A DNA stretch of 64,000 nucleotides from Deinandra increscens subsp. villosa (Eukaryota > Streptophyta > Magnoliopsida > Asterales > Asteraceae). The notes under the pieces are model-generated. The model was not told the DNA's origin. It made no database searches and saw nothing but the letters and a program-made list of their open reading frames with translations. Positions 22,141 to 32,840 of this stretch are shown here, in pieces. Position 1 is the stretch's first letter. Every line of letters begins with the position of its first letter. Where the stretch lies: the NCBI GenBank assembly GCA_039602395.1, contig JBCNJP010000003.1, forward strand, positions 28,560,140-28,624,139, read 5' to 3'. The position numbers and the translations under genes are program-made.

Positions 22141-24521
22141 AGTTCCTATCAAGCATACCGATTTGGTGCCACTATCCTCATGTCTACCTACCTTAAACAA
22201 GACACTTTCATTTAAAGTTAAAGTACCCTAAAAAACGTCCACTAAAGCACGAGCGGTCCTAAGGAAGGGCCTACCTAGAATCAAAGGGCAACTAGGGTTA
22301 TAATTACTATCAACTACCACAAAGTCTATAGGGAACACAAATTTATCAACTTTCACAAGTACATTTTCCACTATACCCTTGGGTCTGACAATGGATTTGT
22401 CACCTAAAGATATGTTCATGCAAGTAGGTGCTAACTCTCCTAATCCTAAGTGCTCAAAAACATAATAAGGCATGACATTTATCGAGGCACCTAGATCAGC
22501 TAAAGCATAAGTAACAGAAGAACTACCAAAAATGCAAGGAATTGTAAAAATCCTTGGATCGTTTAATTTCTTGGGTAATTTATTCTGGAAAACGGCCGAA
22601 CAATTCGCATCACGAGTTATATCAGATAAAGCTTCAAGTTTCTTCTTATTACTTAGCATATCTTTCAAAAATTTTGCATATTTAGGCATTTTATTAAGAA
22701 CTTCAGTGAAAGGCAATGCAATCCTAAGTTGCCTAAGAATATCAAGAAACTGACCGTACTCTTGCGCATTTTTCTATTGAATTAAACGTTCAGGATAGGG
22801 CACACGCTTCAAATCCTCAACTGTAATAGGTTTAGATGCAAATCGGGCTCGTTTCTTCTCCTTCGCCGCCTCCCACTTTAACGGCTTCTCTCCAGCCAGC
22901 GGCTTCTTCACAACCTCAGCCTCGACGTTCGGTGCGGTACTTGCTGGCGTCACGCTCTGATGCACCCTCCCGTCAGGCGTCTCTAATTCGATCTCCTCAT
23001 CGACCGGCTCCTCCTCAACGACCGCCGGTGATGGTCCCTAAACTACTCTCCCGCTTCTTGTGGTGATAGCATTGACATTGGCGTTGGGGTTTTTGTAAGT
23101 ACTACCGGAAAACTGACCCCCGCGGGAATTTAGCTCCTTCAGCTGCTTTGTTTTGTCACCAACCGAACACTGTAGATCCAAGGAAGAAGCTTGTTGATTT
23201 CTCAATAACGTGTCATGCTCCATCAGCTTCTTCTGGGTAGCCTCATCTCGCGTCACTATCTGCTACAGGATCTGGGTCTGGTTAGCTATCAGGTTCCTCA
23301 TCTCCTTAAAACTAGACCCGTAATCTCCTCCACCATAGTTATTCCTCGGTGGAAAACCAGGTGGGTTTCCTCCCTCTCGCCATCCTGAATTCTGGCCACT
23401 CTTCTACCCGGACTGGAAAGAATTACCGAAATGGTTTCGGTTTCTAATATAGTCGACTTGCTCAGCGGGAGCAAGCGGGCAGTCTCGGGTATCGTGAGTG
23501 CCTCTACACAGCTCACATTTGGCTTTGATATGGAGTTTGATTTCTTCTAAAGCCTTATAGATGTTCTCTAACTCCTTAGGCGTCATAGTCTCCGAGCCAA
23601 TGTGACTGACACTCCGGGTAGATGTAGACGGTGCAAGTGATCTAGTCGGGGACAAGGTGGCTCTCCGATCTTCGGGTGTCTGTTGTTCAGCAAGTGCGAA
23701 GCTCTCAAAAAGTGATTTGCATTCGTCAACGGTGAGCTTCTCCATCATATGCCCTCTAGCCGAAATGTTGAACTCCTTCTTAACAGAATAAGGAAGTTCA
23801 TTGTAGAACTTTTCTATGATCGCCCAGTCCGTCAACTCGTGTTGTGGACATTTGCTCAGAAGGGTGTTGAATCGTTCATAAGCGACCGAATAAGGCTCAT
23901 CAGGGTCCATCCGAAAGTAGTGGATTTCCTCCCGAGTACGTGCAGCCTTGGCTGGAGGATGATATTTTTTCAGGAATTTTAGTTTCAAATCGTCCCAGGT
24001 GGCGATCGAATTTGGCGGAAGTGTCTCGATCCACTCGGCGGCTCGAGACGTAAGGGAGAATGGAAACAGACGCAGATAGATGGTATCGTCCGCGACTCCC
24101 ATGAGTCCGAACGTGTTGCAGATTCGGATGTATCGTGAGATATGCGTCGGTGCATCTTCGTCTTCACGTCCATGAAACTGAATAGAGTTTGTGAGCGCGT
24201 TTATGACGTGAGACGGAACTTACCAATTGGTGGTGTTGGCAATGTTGGGTTACGCAATGGCAACCAAGCGTCGTTAACTTCGGCGCTGGCCTGCTCGTGG
24301 ACGGTGCGACGGGCCGCCATGGAAGAAAGGTCTGGAAAAGGAATGGGTTTGGTGTCGCGTGGGAGTTGTGTGGAAGTGGATGTGGATGGGTTGGAATGAG
24401 TGGTGGAAAGTATGAACGCCTCGAGTTCCGTGCGAAGAGCGCGGAACCGTTCACGAATGTCCTTGTCAGGATCAGATAATGAACTAAGATCAGATGGACA
24501 TCGCGAACGGGTGTGTGGCAT
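22141..24521 (-). pseudogene. Gypsy gag-protease with five TAG stops
   Basis: Gag begins at 24521 (MPHTRSRCPSDLSSL). After a frameshift near 24215 it continues with the Retrotrans_gag domain (LRLFPFSLTSRAAEWIETLP at about 24080, then TWDDLKLKFLKKYHPPAKA). A CCHC-like motif CELCRGTHDTRDC lies near 23520-23480. The aspartic protease has YALADLGASINVMP near 22500, where DLGAS replaces the usual D-T/S-G-A, as is common in this clade, and ends SCPLILGRPFLRTARAL. In the single frame from 24102 to 22228 there are five in-frame stops (23404, 23263, 23038, 22774, 22228), all TAG. The family cleaves its own polyprotein during particle maturation; this copy is dead. Confidence 0.88.
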
Positions 24522-24677
24522 AAAATGGAGGAAAAATAAATATAAAAATTAGAAAAATAAAAAATCCTAAAAATCTAGACTCGAAATCAGAAAATCCTAA
24601 GACTCTAGACACGGAAAAACCTAAAAGACTCAAAATTTCCTAACAACGACCTAAGTTAATCTTGTTATTGCCAAATG

Positions 24678-24695
24678 TCCCCGGCAACGGCGCCA
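24678..24695 (-). promoter_or_regulatory. Primer-binding site, tRNA-Asp
   Basis: The plus strand reads TCCCCGGCAACGGCGCCA, which equals the 3' end of plant tRNA-Asp including CCA. It lies six bases inside the LTR that begins at 24702 and fixes the element's orientation as minus. Confidence 0.95.
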
Positions 24696-24701
24696 AAAAC
24701 T

Positions 24702-26334
24702 TGATGAGTTCGGAACGTACCTAAAAATAATTATTAAATCTAGACCTAAACCTAGACATAGACACACCTAAATTTTACCGAAACTACCTAAACTACACCG
24801 AACCCTAAGGCAAGTGTACCTGTCGGATTATAGTAAAGCTAAGGTAACACCGGGAATATCGAACCCTAGAGACACTCTATGGACAAAATTTACCTAGGAC
24901 CTAAGAATGGAAATACTGAGATTTGAATTTGGGTTTTGGATTGCAGGAATTTAAATTAACTAACTTAACTTACACTAATGTACGACAGCAGAACAAACCT
25001 TGAGAAAACTATCAAATGCGAGAAGACACCACCCAGACCTAGAATCCCAATTAATACCTATGATCTTACCTGACTATGACAATTCTGATGGATCCTAGTT
25101 CACCTTTTAAGTCCTTCCTAGTAATTGCTTCTAACGCGTGAACAGGAGTTCACCTTATGGGTACTTCCTACCTCAACTAAACCTAACCACCCTCGAATCT
25201 AATCTAAGGCACCCTAGGCTAGCAGGAGCTACCATTAACCAACTGTAAATGACTCGGAATAACAAGTTAGAAAAATAACCTAGGGAATTTCCTTTTGGGA
25301 CAACTCGATCCTAAGCACTTAACCAACCCGACTACCCAATAGCTATCACCCTTTTAAGTTTATTTAGCTAGCACCATACAAGATTCAACTAACCACTTAT
25401 CAACTAACCCTATGACCACAATTAAGCAATCACGTTAAATTGCAAGTTTAACCCTACAAATTAACTATTTTACCCAAATCGGAAGGCATCCGCAAGCAAA
25501 GAAAGGATTAATTTATAACTAGAAAACTAAACCAAGTACACATACGCATCATCACAGAAAATTAATGGGATTAAATAGAAACAAACATCAATCAACTTGT
25601 CAAACGCCAAGCATGATCATAAATACTAAAAAGTCATCATTCGGTCTAGGTGGTGGTAGAAGTTTAGCCAACCACCATAATCAAAGCAAAAGAAACCATA
25701 AAAACAAAATCTTTAACCCTAAACATAGTTTTAGAACTAATCAAGAACAAGAAATCGAAGTGAAGAAAGGAACCGGATTGCGAAATTGATCATAGATTAA
25801 TGATTCCGGATCGATCTCCTCTTGATTCCACATTCTCTGCCTTAAAAAATCGCCTCTCACCCTCTCTCTGGTCGAACACATGTGCAGAATGTCGAATACA
25901 ACCCCTAAAATCGAATTTATATCACGAAACCTCTTTTTGCGGGTTTTAAAGATGTAGGCGTATCGCCTACATCCCAAAATCTCCCAGGCGATACGCCTAG
26001 GACTTGCTACGCGACAAACTAGTCGGTCAAACCGACTTTTAACTTCTGTTGACTGCTTCCTCTCTCGCGTATCGCGCGCAACTTCCAGGGGACTAGGCGA
26101 TACGCCTAGTCCTTCTTTTTCAGCACTTCTTCTTAATTTTTCACTTGAAATCTTGTCCGCTTCTCTTGTGGCCTCGGGATTTGGCTAAACACCTACAAAA
26201 CATATAAAAACATAAATAAAAGACTCAAGGACCAAATTAAACTAAAAGCAACTATAACTAATACAAACCGACTCAATTTGACTCAAATATATATAAAAAT
26301 GACTTGGAAAGTAAGATGTGTTTGCAACACATCA
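24702..26334 (-). mobile_element. Gypsy 5' LTR, uninterrupted
   Basis: 1633 bp, TGATGAGTTCGG to AACACATCA. At 25507-25516 it shows the empty form of the site used by the nested Copia element in the sister LTR. Confidence 0.93.
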
Positions 26335-26339
26335 CTTCA

Positions 26340-28620
26340 TGATAGCCAAGGTATCTTTCGGGCTCTTTGCGTGTCCTTTCACTCCTTCGAACGCTTGCGC
26401 TTATGCTTGGATCTGATGATGCGACAATCCTTTGTCGGTCAGATGCAGAGACCGTTTCAGGGTTAGGTGTATCTCAAATCTCTTCAAGATCCACTGGATC
26501 ACTATTTGTTTCCTATGAAAGCCAATTCTTTCTCAAGGAACTTACCTTTCCTTTTGATGGAAATTGTATTTGCACCAGGATGGTAAAAGTGATAACCAGT
26601 ATTACCATAGTATCCAGCGAAAGTTACCTTTTTCACCTCGGGGATTGAGCTTGTTGTCAGATTCGCTGGTGACATAAGCTTCACATCCCCATACCCTGAG
26701 GTATGGTTTAGGAGAAGATCCATGCCATATCTTATATGGGGTCTTCTCTACTTTCTTGGTCGGTGCCATATTTATTAGACGAGCAGCGGTTAAGATGGCA
26801 TACCCCCAAAAGGAGTGTGGAAAGGTGGTCCTGCACATCATCGATCGAACCATGTTAAGCATAGTTCGATTCCTCCTTTCACTTACGCCATTTAACTGGG
26901 GTGTGCCAGGAGGAGTAGGTTGTGAAACAATTCCACATTCCTTTAGATGATTCAGGAATTCTGCGCTTAGGTATTCACCACCTCTATCAGATCGAAGTAT
27001 TTTAATAGTTCGACTCAGTTGATTTTGTACTTCGTTTTGAAACTCTTTGAACTTTTCAAAAGTTTCATGTTTGTGTTTCATCAGGTAGACATAAGCATAT
27101 CTGATGTACTCATCGATAAAAGTCACGAAGTACCGTTCACAATTTCTCGTTTCGGTTCGAAAGGAGCCACACACGTCGGTGTGAATAATGCTTAACAATC
27201 CTTGGGCCCGTTCACCTGTATGGGTGAAGGGTGACTTGGTTAATTTACCAGATAAGCACGCTTCTCAATGATCGAAGGAATCTGCATCTTGGGACTCGAG
27301 AATCTCGGCAGATTGCAGTTTCTTACTGCGAGCTTTGCTTATGTGACCAAGTCTATGGTGCCATAACGAGGAGCTTTGCTTCTTTTAGAAACATGATAGA
27401 GCTGATCATTTGTTTGAACTTCTATCTCATATATACCATGTCGAGGTTTAGCCTTGAAATAAAAGATATCATTAAGGTAAGTATTAATTGAATTGCCATT
27501 GAATTTTTACCGAAAACCTTGTTCAAACATCGAAGAGACGGATATAATGTTTCTAGATAAACCAGGTGCATATAAATAGTTAACTAATGTAACTACAAGG
27601 CCAGTCTGGCATGAAAAAGAATATGTGTCGGTAGCAAGTACTAGGACTCTTTTCCCATCACCAACGATGAGGTCCATGACGCCTTGATCTGTCTTCTTCC
27701 ACTTCTCAGGTTCCTACAAAACATTAACAATGTGATAACCACATCCAGTATCAAATACCCATGAATTGGAGGAAACAGTGCAAAGTTCAATAACATGTAT
27801 TGACATACCTGAAGAGCAACCCTTATTAGGGTTCTTGGTCATCTTCAGCTTCGCAAGATAAACGGGACAGTTACGACACCAGAGTCCCATTTTGTTGCAC
27901 TCATAGCACAGGCGCTCCTCGGGAGGCTGCACCTGCCGTTTCTTGTCTTTGCCTTCTTTAACCTTATTGGCTTTGGAGATCTTTGTATTTGCAACTCTGA
28001 GCACGTCCGGCGTGGTCCTGATCTTCACGTTGGGTATCAGCGAAATAACCTCCTCGATCGACTGAGCCAAACAATTAATCGCAAGAATGCGATAATGTTC
28101 TGGCAGAGATCTGAGCACTACATCAAGAGCCATCCCGTCTGAGATGGAGTAGCCGAGGTCAATTAGCCTGTCGCGATACGCTTTCATGAGCATGACATGA
28201 TCGTATGGTGAGAACTCGCTAGCCCTAGAGCAGTTCACGAATTATGAAAGTGCCTCGGCTCGCTCAGTCCTTTGACCCAACTCAAATAAATCCTTGGGTT
28301 TATGCATGATGTCATAAGCAGACATCCCCATGAAATTGTACCGATAATCCTGAGTCATGCTAGATAACATTAGGTTAGTGACGTCCTTATCATCGTCAGT
28401 GTGCTTTTGGAGCTCAGATCATAAGTTCCCATTTAACAAGTAAGATGGAATACTCGCGATAGGTCGGTTAATAACAGAGAGTTTCCCGGAGAGCCTTAAA
28501 AGGTTCCTCAGGGTAGTATGCCATGCGAGAAAGTCAGTCTCAGTGAAGGGGTCGAGTTGTACCATTGAACTTAATGGAGGTGAGTTTTCATTAGCCTTTT
28601 GAAATAAACAAAGTAGATTT
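26340..28620 (-). pseudogene. Copia gag and integrase, decayed
   Basis: On the minus strand, gag starts near 28565 (MVQLDPFTETDFLAWHTTL) and includes a knuckle CYECNKMGLWCRNC near 27905-27864. The integrase core includes MLSIIHTDVCGSF near 27198, ILRSDRGGEYLS near 27000 and TPPGTPQLNGVSERRN near 26900. These supply the catalytic Asp (HTDV), Asp (RSDRGGE) and Glu (GVSERR) positions. The protein would insert element DNA into chromosomes. Stops after LLNGNL and after RAEALS, plus frame changes between gag and integrase, disable it. The polyprotein continues at 11722 across the Gypsy insertion. Confidence 0.88.
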
Positions 28621-28896
28621 AATTAGTATTTTTGATGTTTTATATTTCTTTAAAATTAAGTTGGTAAAGTTTATATTTTAAGAAATTGAGAATTTGTTTA
28701 GGCGACATTGCTTGAGACCGCCAAATTCAGCCTCAGGAGCAAGGCCGTGTAAACAAACCGACAACGGTTGTCAATTGTGAGACTCAAGTCACAACTCTCG
28801 GTATGAGGCCGCTATATACATGCTAGTGTATTTTAGCGATACGTTTAGCCTCATCCATGCCCACTTTAGCAATATACACTTGTAGCGCGGTGTTGA
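28621..28896. other. No gene seen, ends at gap
   Basis: AT-rich, then about 200 bp of mixed sequence. Neither a Copia primer site nor an LTR end matching 6551-9355 could be found. Confidence 0.5.
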
Positions 28897-29396
28897 NNNN
28901 NNNNNNNNNNNNNNNNNNNNNNNNNNNNNNNNNNNNNNNNNNNNNNNNNNNNNNNNNNNNNNNNNNNNNNNNNNNNNNNNNNNNNNNNNNNNNNNNNNNN
29001 NNNNNNNNNNNNNNNNNNNNNNNNNNNNNNNNNNNNNNNNNNNNNNNNNNNNNNNNNNNNNNNNNNNNNNNNNNNNNNNNNNNNNNNNNNNNNNNNNNNN
29101 NNNNNNNNNNNNNNNNNNNNNNNNNNNNNNNNNNNNNNNNNNNNNNNNNNNNNNNNNNNNNNNNNNNNNNNNNNNNNNNNNNNNNNNNNNNNNNNNNNNN
29201 NNNNNNNNNNNNNNNNNNNNNNNNNNNNNNNNNNNNNNNNNNNNNNNNNNNNNNNNNNNNNNNNNNNNNNNNNNNNNNNNNNNNNNNNNNNNNNNNNNNN
29301 NNNNNNNNNNNNNNNNNNNNNNNNNNNNNNNNNNNNNNNNNNNNNNNNNNNNNNNNNNNNNNNNNNNNNNNNNNNNNNNNNNNNNNNNNNNNNNNN
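28897..29396. other. Assembly gap, exactly 500 N
   Basis: This fixed-size gap removes the catalytic half of the MULE gene that enters it from the right. Confidence 1.
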
Positions 29397-30669
29397 TCTG
29401 TGAATATTGTTTATGAATATTTCCATAGGTGTCTGACCCTGCCGTCTGCTCGCCTTTATTTTATCTTGAGCATTATAGATTGTTTTTAACGTCGAAACGT
29501 TATCAGGATATTCATTCTTTATCGCTGATAAAATGTTTCGCGGTGGCATGTTTTGGGTCATAAGGTTACCAACCAAGGCATTCTCGTTAGGTCTTAATCT
29601 CCTTACGTAAGGAAGAGCCTCAAGATATGGGGTCCGCCGATGGTTATGTGAAGCGCATACAATTTCCAACTCGTATCCGGCATGGAAACCACTATATACG
29701 CCACTCAGCATGAAAGGACAGTTACATTTTTTACTACCGGTTTTTTTTACCTTGGCCACGGTTTTGTGAATGCCTGAACGATCACACTTTATCCACCCTT
29801 TAGCCAGATTACCATATAATTTACTGGGGTTGGTCCGTCTTTTGTTTAGCCCGTAACCATTTTCTTTGCCTTTTTGAAAAGCCCATTCGAAGAGGTCGTC
29901 AAAGGTTTTAAATATCTATACAAAACATAATTGAAAAAAAATACGATTAGTTATTTATATGTAGGAGGTTAATTACTTTGATCGATTTAATTTTGTAAAA
30001 TTTAATAAATTACCTGGTCGGTACTGTAGTCGACATCCGGTGGAAATATTTTGCGTACACCGAACTCATCGTACTCATCTGTATCGGAGTCATCTTTAAC
30101 AATTTCAGGGTCTTTTTCATGGAAGGCATCTCCATGATACTGATTATCGTACTGAGAAACGGCAGGGAGAGGCAATGACGAGTGATCACCGTAAAAATTA
30201 GAATATTGAGTGTCGTAATAACTTTCGGGTATCTATAAAAATAAAATATCGAATTAATTATTTTCATTAAGAGTAAATTATAAATACAATAACTATTTTT
30301 CGAACCCCACTGCTTGCCTGGTTTAAATCAAGCGTCGGTTCCGAAACCGAAGGGTAATGGCTTTCTATTTGAGGTGGCTCCTGATAAATAGAAAAATTAA
30401 TACAAGTAAAAAATATATTAGGGTAAATATAATTATTAAGTACGAATATTAACTCTTGCCTGGTTAAGATCGATAGGCGGTTGGGAATACGACCGTTGAT
30501 ACGGTTGAACCGCGTATTCATCCTTCAAAAATATAATTTCCGTTGTATTATACAGAACATTATAAAAATAAGAGTTTAAAATGAATATAAAATCGCTTAC
30601 GTTTTGTGGCGGATGGTTTAAATCGAGAGGCTCGTCATCGCCATTTCCGAATATATTCCAAAGCGACAT
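29397..30669 (-). CDS. MULE/FAR1-type transposase, 5' half
   Basis: This is a Mutator-like transposase or a domesticated relative, cut by the gap. I infer five exons, all joined in phase 0: 30669-30601, 30522-30460, 30380-30318, 30232-30014 and 29915 onwards. The frame stays open through all joins. Exons 1-3 end in LDLNHPPQN, PPIDLNQ and PTLDLNQ. Exon 5 holds the FAR1-like zinc-binding region (FDDLFEWAFQKGKENGYGL, then WIKCDRSG, CNCPFMLSG and CASHNH), followed by the helical stretch before the MULE DDE domain (TQNMPPRNILSAIKNEYPDN). Introns 2 and 3 use GC donors (CAG|GCAAGA and CAG|GCAAGC). No stop is seen, so it may be functional. The DDE core lies in the gap. Confidence 0.85.
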
Positions 30670-30883
30670 TATAATAACAAAATTTGTAGTTTTTAAACAA
30701 CCTGAATGATAACTGCAATTAAAATACCGACTGAATATTGGTGGTCCTGCAATTGTACTGCATTTCTATATATAGCTAAAAGTTTGCTTCGTATTTCCAA
30801 ACGACGAAATGCAAAGATTCGATATCAATCGAATTATCTTACACCGGTTTCGTCGGCAGGGAATCAATGATCACCCCCACTAA

Positions 30884-31068
30884 ATACGCAGCGTATTAAA
30901 TTATACGCAGCGTATTAAACACCTATACGCAGCGTTTTAGCCCATACGCAGCGTATAATTTCCAATAATATCTCTGGTGCGCCTGCAAGCTTACTGTGCA
31001 TGCACAGTCTGATAGGATGGCATGCATGATTAAAGCAATACGCAGCGTATTGTCTAATACGCTGCATA
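30884..31068. repeat. ATACGCAGCGTAT palindrome array, left
   Basis: Six copies or close variants of the 13-bp palindrome occur in 185 bp, at about 30884, 30903, 30925, 30944, 31038 and 31056. They lie between the MULE gene start and the PB1-like ORF, that is, in the shared upstream region of two divergent genes. Confidence 0.92.
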
Positions 31069-31193
31069 TGTCAATTTTTTGAATTCTACCGGTGATTATA
31101 AGTAGAGTGGCTATCAGCAGAGGTATACATCACCAAATATATATCGTTTATAAAAAACGACCCTAATCTCCCTACGTACCTCACAAATACAGC

Positions 31194-31679
31194 ATGAGTT
31201 TCGGAACCAGATCGTGGACGATTCGATCGACTAACGAAAGTTACCTGGGTTTAATCGTGGATGATGCATACAACTGTAATCCAAGATATTTCACTTTAAA
31301 TATATATCATTACGGTCATTTTACTGATTCACCGGGCAGGAGATACGTGGAAGGGTGCTGTACATTGGCGGATTACTGCGATGTAAATGAGTTTAGATTC
31401 TATGATATGAGTCTAATCATGCCACATCTGGGGTATGAAAATACAAACAACATGTGGTTTTATTATAGGAACCCTTATCTTAATCTTGACAGTGGCCTCG
31501 AACCGTTAACAAATAACATGGACGTTGGTCGTCTTATTTCTTTCATAAATGAAGACATCAGAAGTGTTGACGTCTACGTCATTGACAGTGAGCTGGGAGC
31601 AAAGACTGAAAAAGACTACCGGAAGACCCGGGTGAAATGGGAAGCCTCAAGCTCCAAGGCAACAAAAAAACTTTTTTAA
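31194..31679 (+). CDS. PB1-like domain protein (plant transposon-associated)
   Basis: An uninterrupted 161-residue ORF. The N-terminal 120 residues fit the plant PB1-like domain found at the start of many MULE-related proteins: FTLNIYHYGHFTDSPGRRYV, then a YFDxxD-like segment (LADYCDVNEFRFYDM), a FYYRNPYLNLDSGLEPL block and a VDVYVID end. The C-terminal 35 residues are basic. In known proteins this domain precedes FAR1 and MULE domains; here it stands alone and divergent from the MULE gene 525 bp away. A partner-binding role is inferred. The upstream sequence holds TATAAAAA near 31149. Confidence 0.55.
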   Translation: MSFGTRSWTIRSTNESYLGLIVDDAYNCNPRYFTLNIYHYGHFTDSPGRRYVEGCCTLADYCDVNEFRFYDMSLIMPHLGYENTNNMWFYYRNPYLNLDSGLEPLTNNMDVGRLISFINEDIRSVDVYVIDSELGAKTEKDYRKTRVKWEASSSKATKKLF

Positions 31680-32126
31680 ATTGTTAAGGATTTAATGTGT
31701 TTGTGTTTTAGGGGCGTTATAAGAATTTAAATTGTTAAGAATTTAAAGGGATAACTTTTTTAAATTGTTAAGAATTTAATGTGTTTGTGTTAAGAATTTA
31801 AATTGTTAAGAATTTAAATTGTTAAAAAAACTACGGTGGGGCGTTATAGGGGCGTTATAGAGGAGAGGGTGGCGAGGGGCGTTAGCCCTTTAATGCCGAG
31901 AAGATGAGGTGAATAAAAAAAATAGCCGTTCAACGGCTAAATTTTTTACCGTAAATTTTTTACCGTTGAGGGGTTTTTTTTTTTTAATTTAAACCCTCTT
32001 TTACCTATAAATACCCCACTTTAAACATCTCACACACCACTCCAACTCCTCTCTACTTCCCTCTCTACTTCTATTCTTCTACTATATATACCCCATCTAT
32101 TTTATAAACTTTCACAAGCATTCACA
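31680..32126 (+). promoter_or_regulatory. Upstream region of the Myb-like ORF with MSA-like motif and TATA
   Basis: Low-complexity repeats of AATTTAAATTGTTAAG fill 31680-31840. AGCCGTTCAACGGCTAA at 31923-31939 is a palindrome of AACGGCTA, and a further TACCGTTGAG lies at 31961. TATAAATA stands at 32006-32013, 114 bp before the ATG. CT-rich leader follows. Confidence 0.55.
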
Positions 32127-32525
32127 ATGAATAGGCGTAGTTGGAAGTCCGAAGACGACGTAGCGGTGGCACAATCTTTCGTTAACGTCGCACACAATTG
32201 GAATGATGGACGCCCGCCAAACGAGTTTTGGCCTGCCGTGATTGATGACTTCAAACGGCGACGTGGTGTGGAAGATGTAAACGGGAACTTTATCAGGGCG
32301 AAATGGTGCGCCTTGCAATCGAATGCACGAACTTTTAATGATATCTATGTACGACTCGAGCGACAATATGGCGCGGAGGGTATAAGCTCAGTGCTGCGAA
32401 GGTCGTTGAACGAGTACAAAACTGAAAATGGCAAGAGCTTTATATACGCAGGCGTTTGGGCTTTTTTGAGGCCATACATCAACAACCCCGAAGATCCTAT
32501 TTTCACGTTTAATCGTTATATATAG
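32127..32525 (+). CDS. Harbinger-type Myb/trihelix-like protein
   Basis: A 132-residue ORF with an intact reading frame. It matches the style of plant PIF/Harbinger ORF1-related proteins (often labelled glutathione S-transferase T3-like): SWKSEDDVAVAQSFVNVAHN, then FWPAVIDDFKRRR, a RAKWCALQSNARTFNDIYVR helix and a SLNEYKTENGKSFIYAGVWAF end. In Harbinger transposons ORF1 binds DNA and helps the transposase enter the nucleus. It is shorter than full ORF1 proteins and lacks the C-terminal part, so it may be a truncated or single-domain copy. No transposase lies next to it, and ATACGCAGCGTAT arrays flank the segment. Confidence 0.65.
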   Translation: MNRRSWKSEDDVAVAQSFVNVAHNWNDGRPPNEFWPAVIDDFKRRRGVEDVNGNFIRAKWCALQSNARTFNDIYVRLERQYGAEGISSVLRRSLNEYKTENGKSFIYAGVWAFLRPYINNPEDPIFTFNRYI

Positions 32526-32651
32526 GCGTTCGTGTTTTCTTTTAAGTTGTGATGTTTTAATTTATTTTGTTGTCTTTTATTTTATTTTTAATGAAAGAAC
32601 TTTTTAAATTGTTTTCTTTTAAGTTGTAGTTTTTAATGAAAGAAAAATTAT

Positions 32652-32840
32652 GTATACGCTGCGTATTGCCAAAAACGCAGCGTATAAGACCTACGCAACC
32701 CTAATCCTGGTTGGGAAATGATTATGTCTTGATTACAACATTCCATACGCAGCGTATGTCGTAAAACGCAGCGTATGGAATGTCTGTCATATTAATTAGT
32801 TCTATATACGCTGCGTATTGGGTTATACGCAGCGTATATA
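32652..32840. repeat. ATACGCAGCGTAT palindrome array, right
   Basis: Six copies, about 32652, 32674, 32745, 32764, 32806 and 32824, arranged as inverted pairs. The pair around 32738-32782 extends into a longer inverted repeat with arms ACATTCCATACGC and GCGTATGGAATGT. Confidence 0.9.

Larger units (their letters stand above)
11728..26334 (-). mobile_element. Athila-like Gypsy element lacking pol, with nested Copia
   Basis: Both ends are defined: LTR starts TGATGTGTTCGG at 11728, LTR ends AACACATCA at 26334, and CTTCA flanks both sides. Without the 6.3-kb nested Copia element it is about 8.3 kb. The minus-strand order is 5' LTR (26334-24702), a tRNA-Asp primer site (24695-24678), gag, aspartic protease, a spacer of about 2.5 kb, and the 3' LTR. 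No reverse transcriptase, RNase H or integrase is found, although gag-pro and both LTRs are nearly full length, so it looks like a non-autonomous derivative. The Athila/Tat assignment rests on the primer site and the gag style. Confidence 0.9.
6551..28620 (-). mobile_element. Minus-strand Copia element split by nested insertions
   Basis: This is a Copia-type LTR retrotransposon read on the minus strand: gag (28570-27715), integrase (27198-26602), reverse transcriptase and RNase H (11722-10130), a 3' untranslated part, then the 3' LTR (9355-6551). The domain order gag-integrase-RT-RNase H is that of Copia. It is interrupted by the Gypsy element 11728-26334; the 5 bases CTTCA stand on both sides (11723-11727 and 26335-26339) and the pol reading resumes across the join. 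Its 5' LTR was not found between 28621 and the N gap. All coding parts carry stops or frameshifts, so it is dead. Confidence 0.85.
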
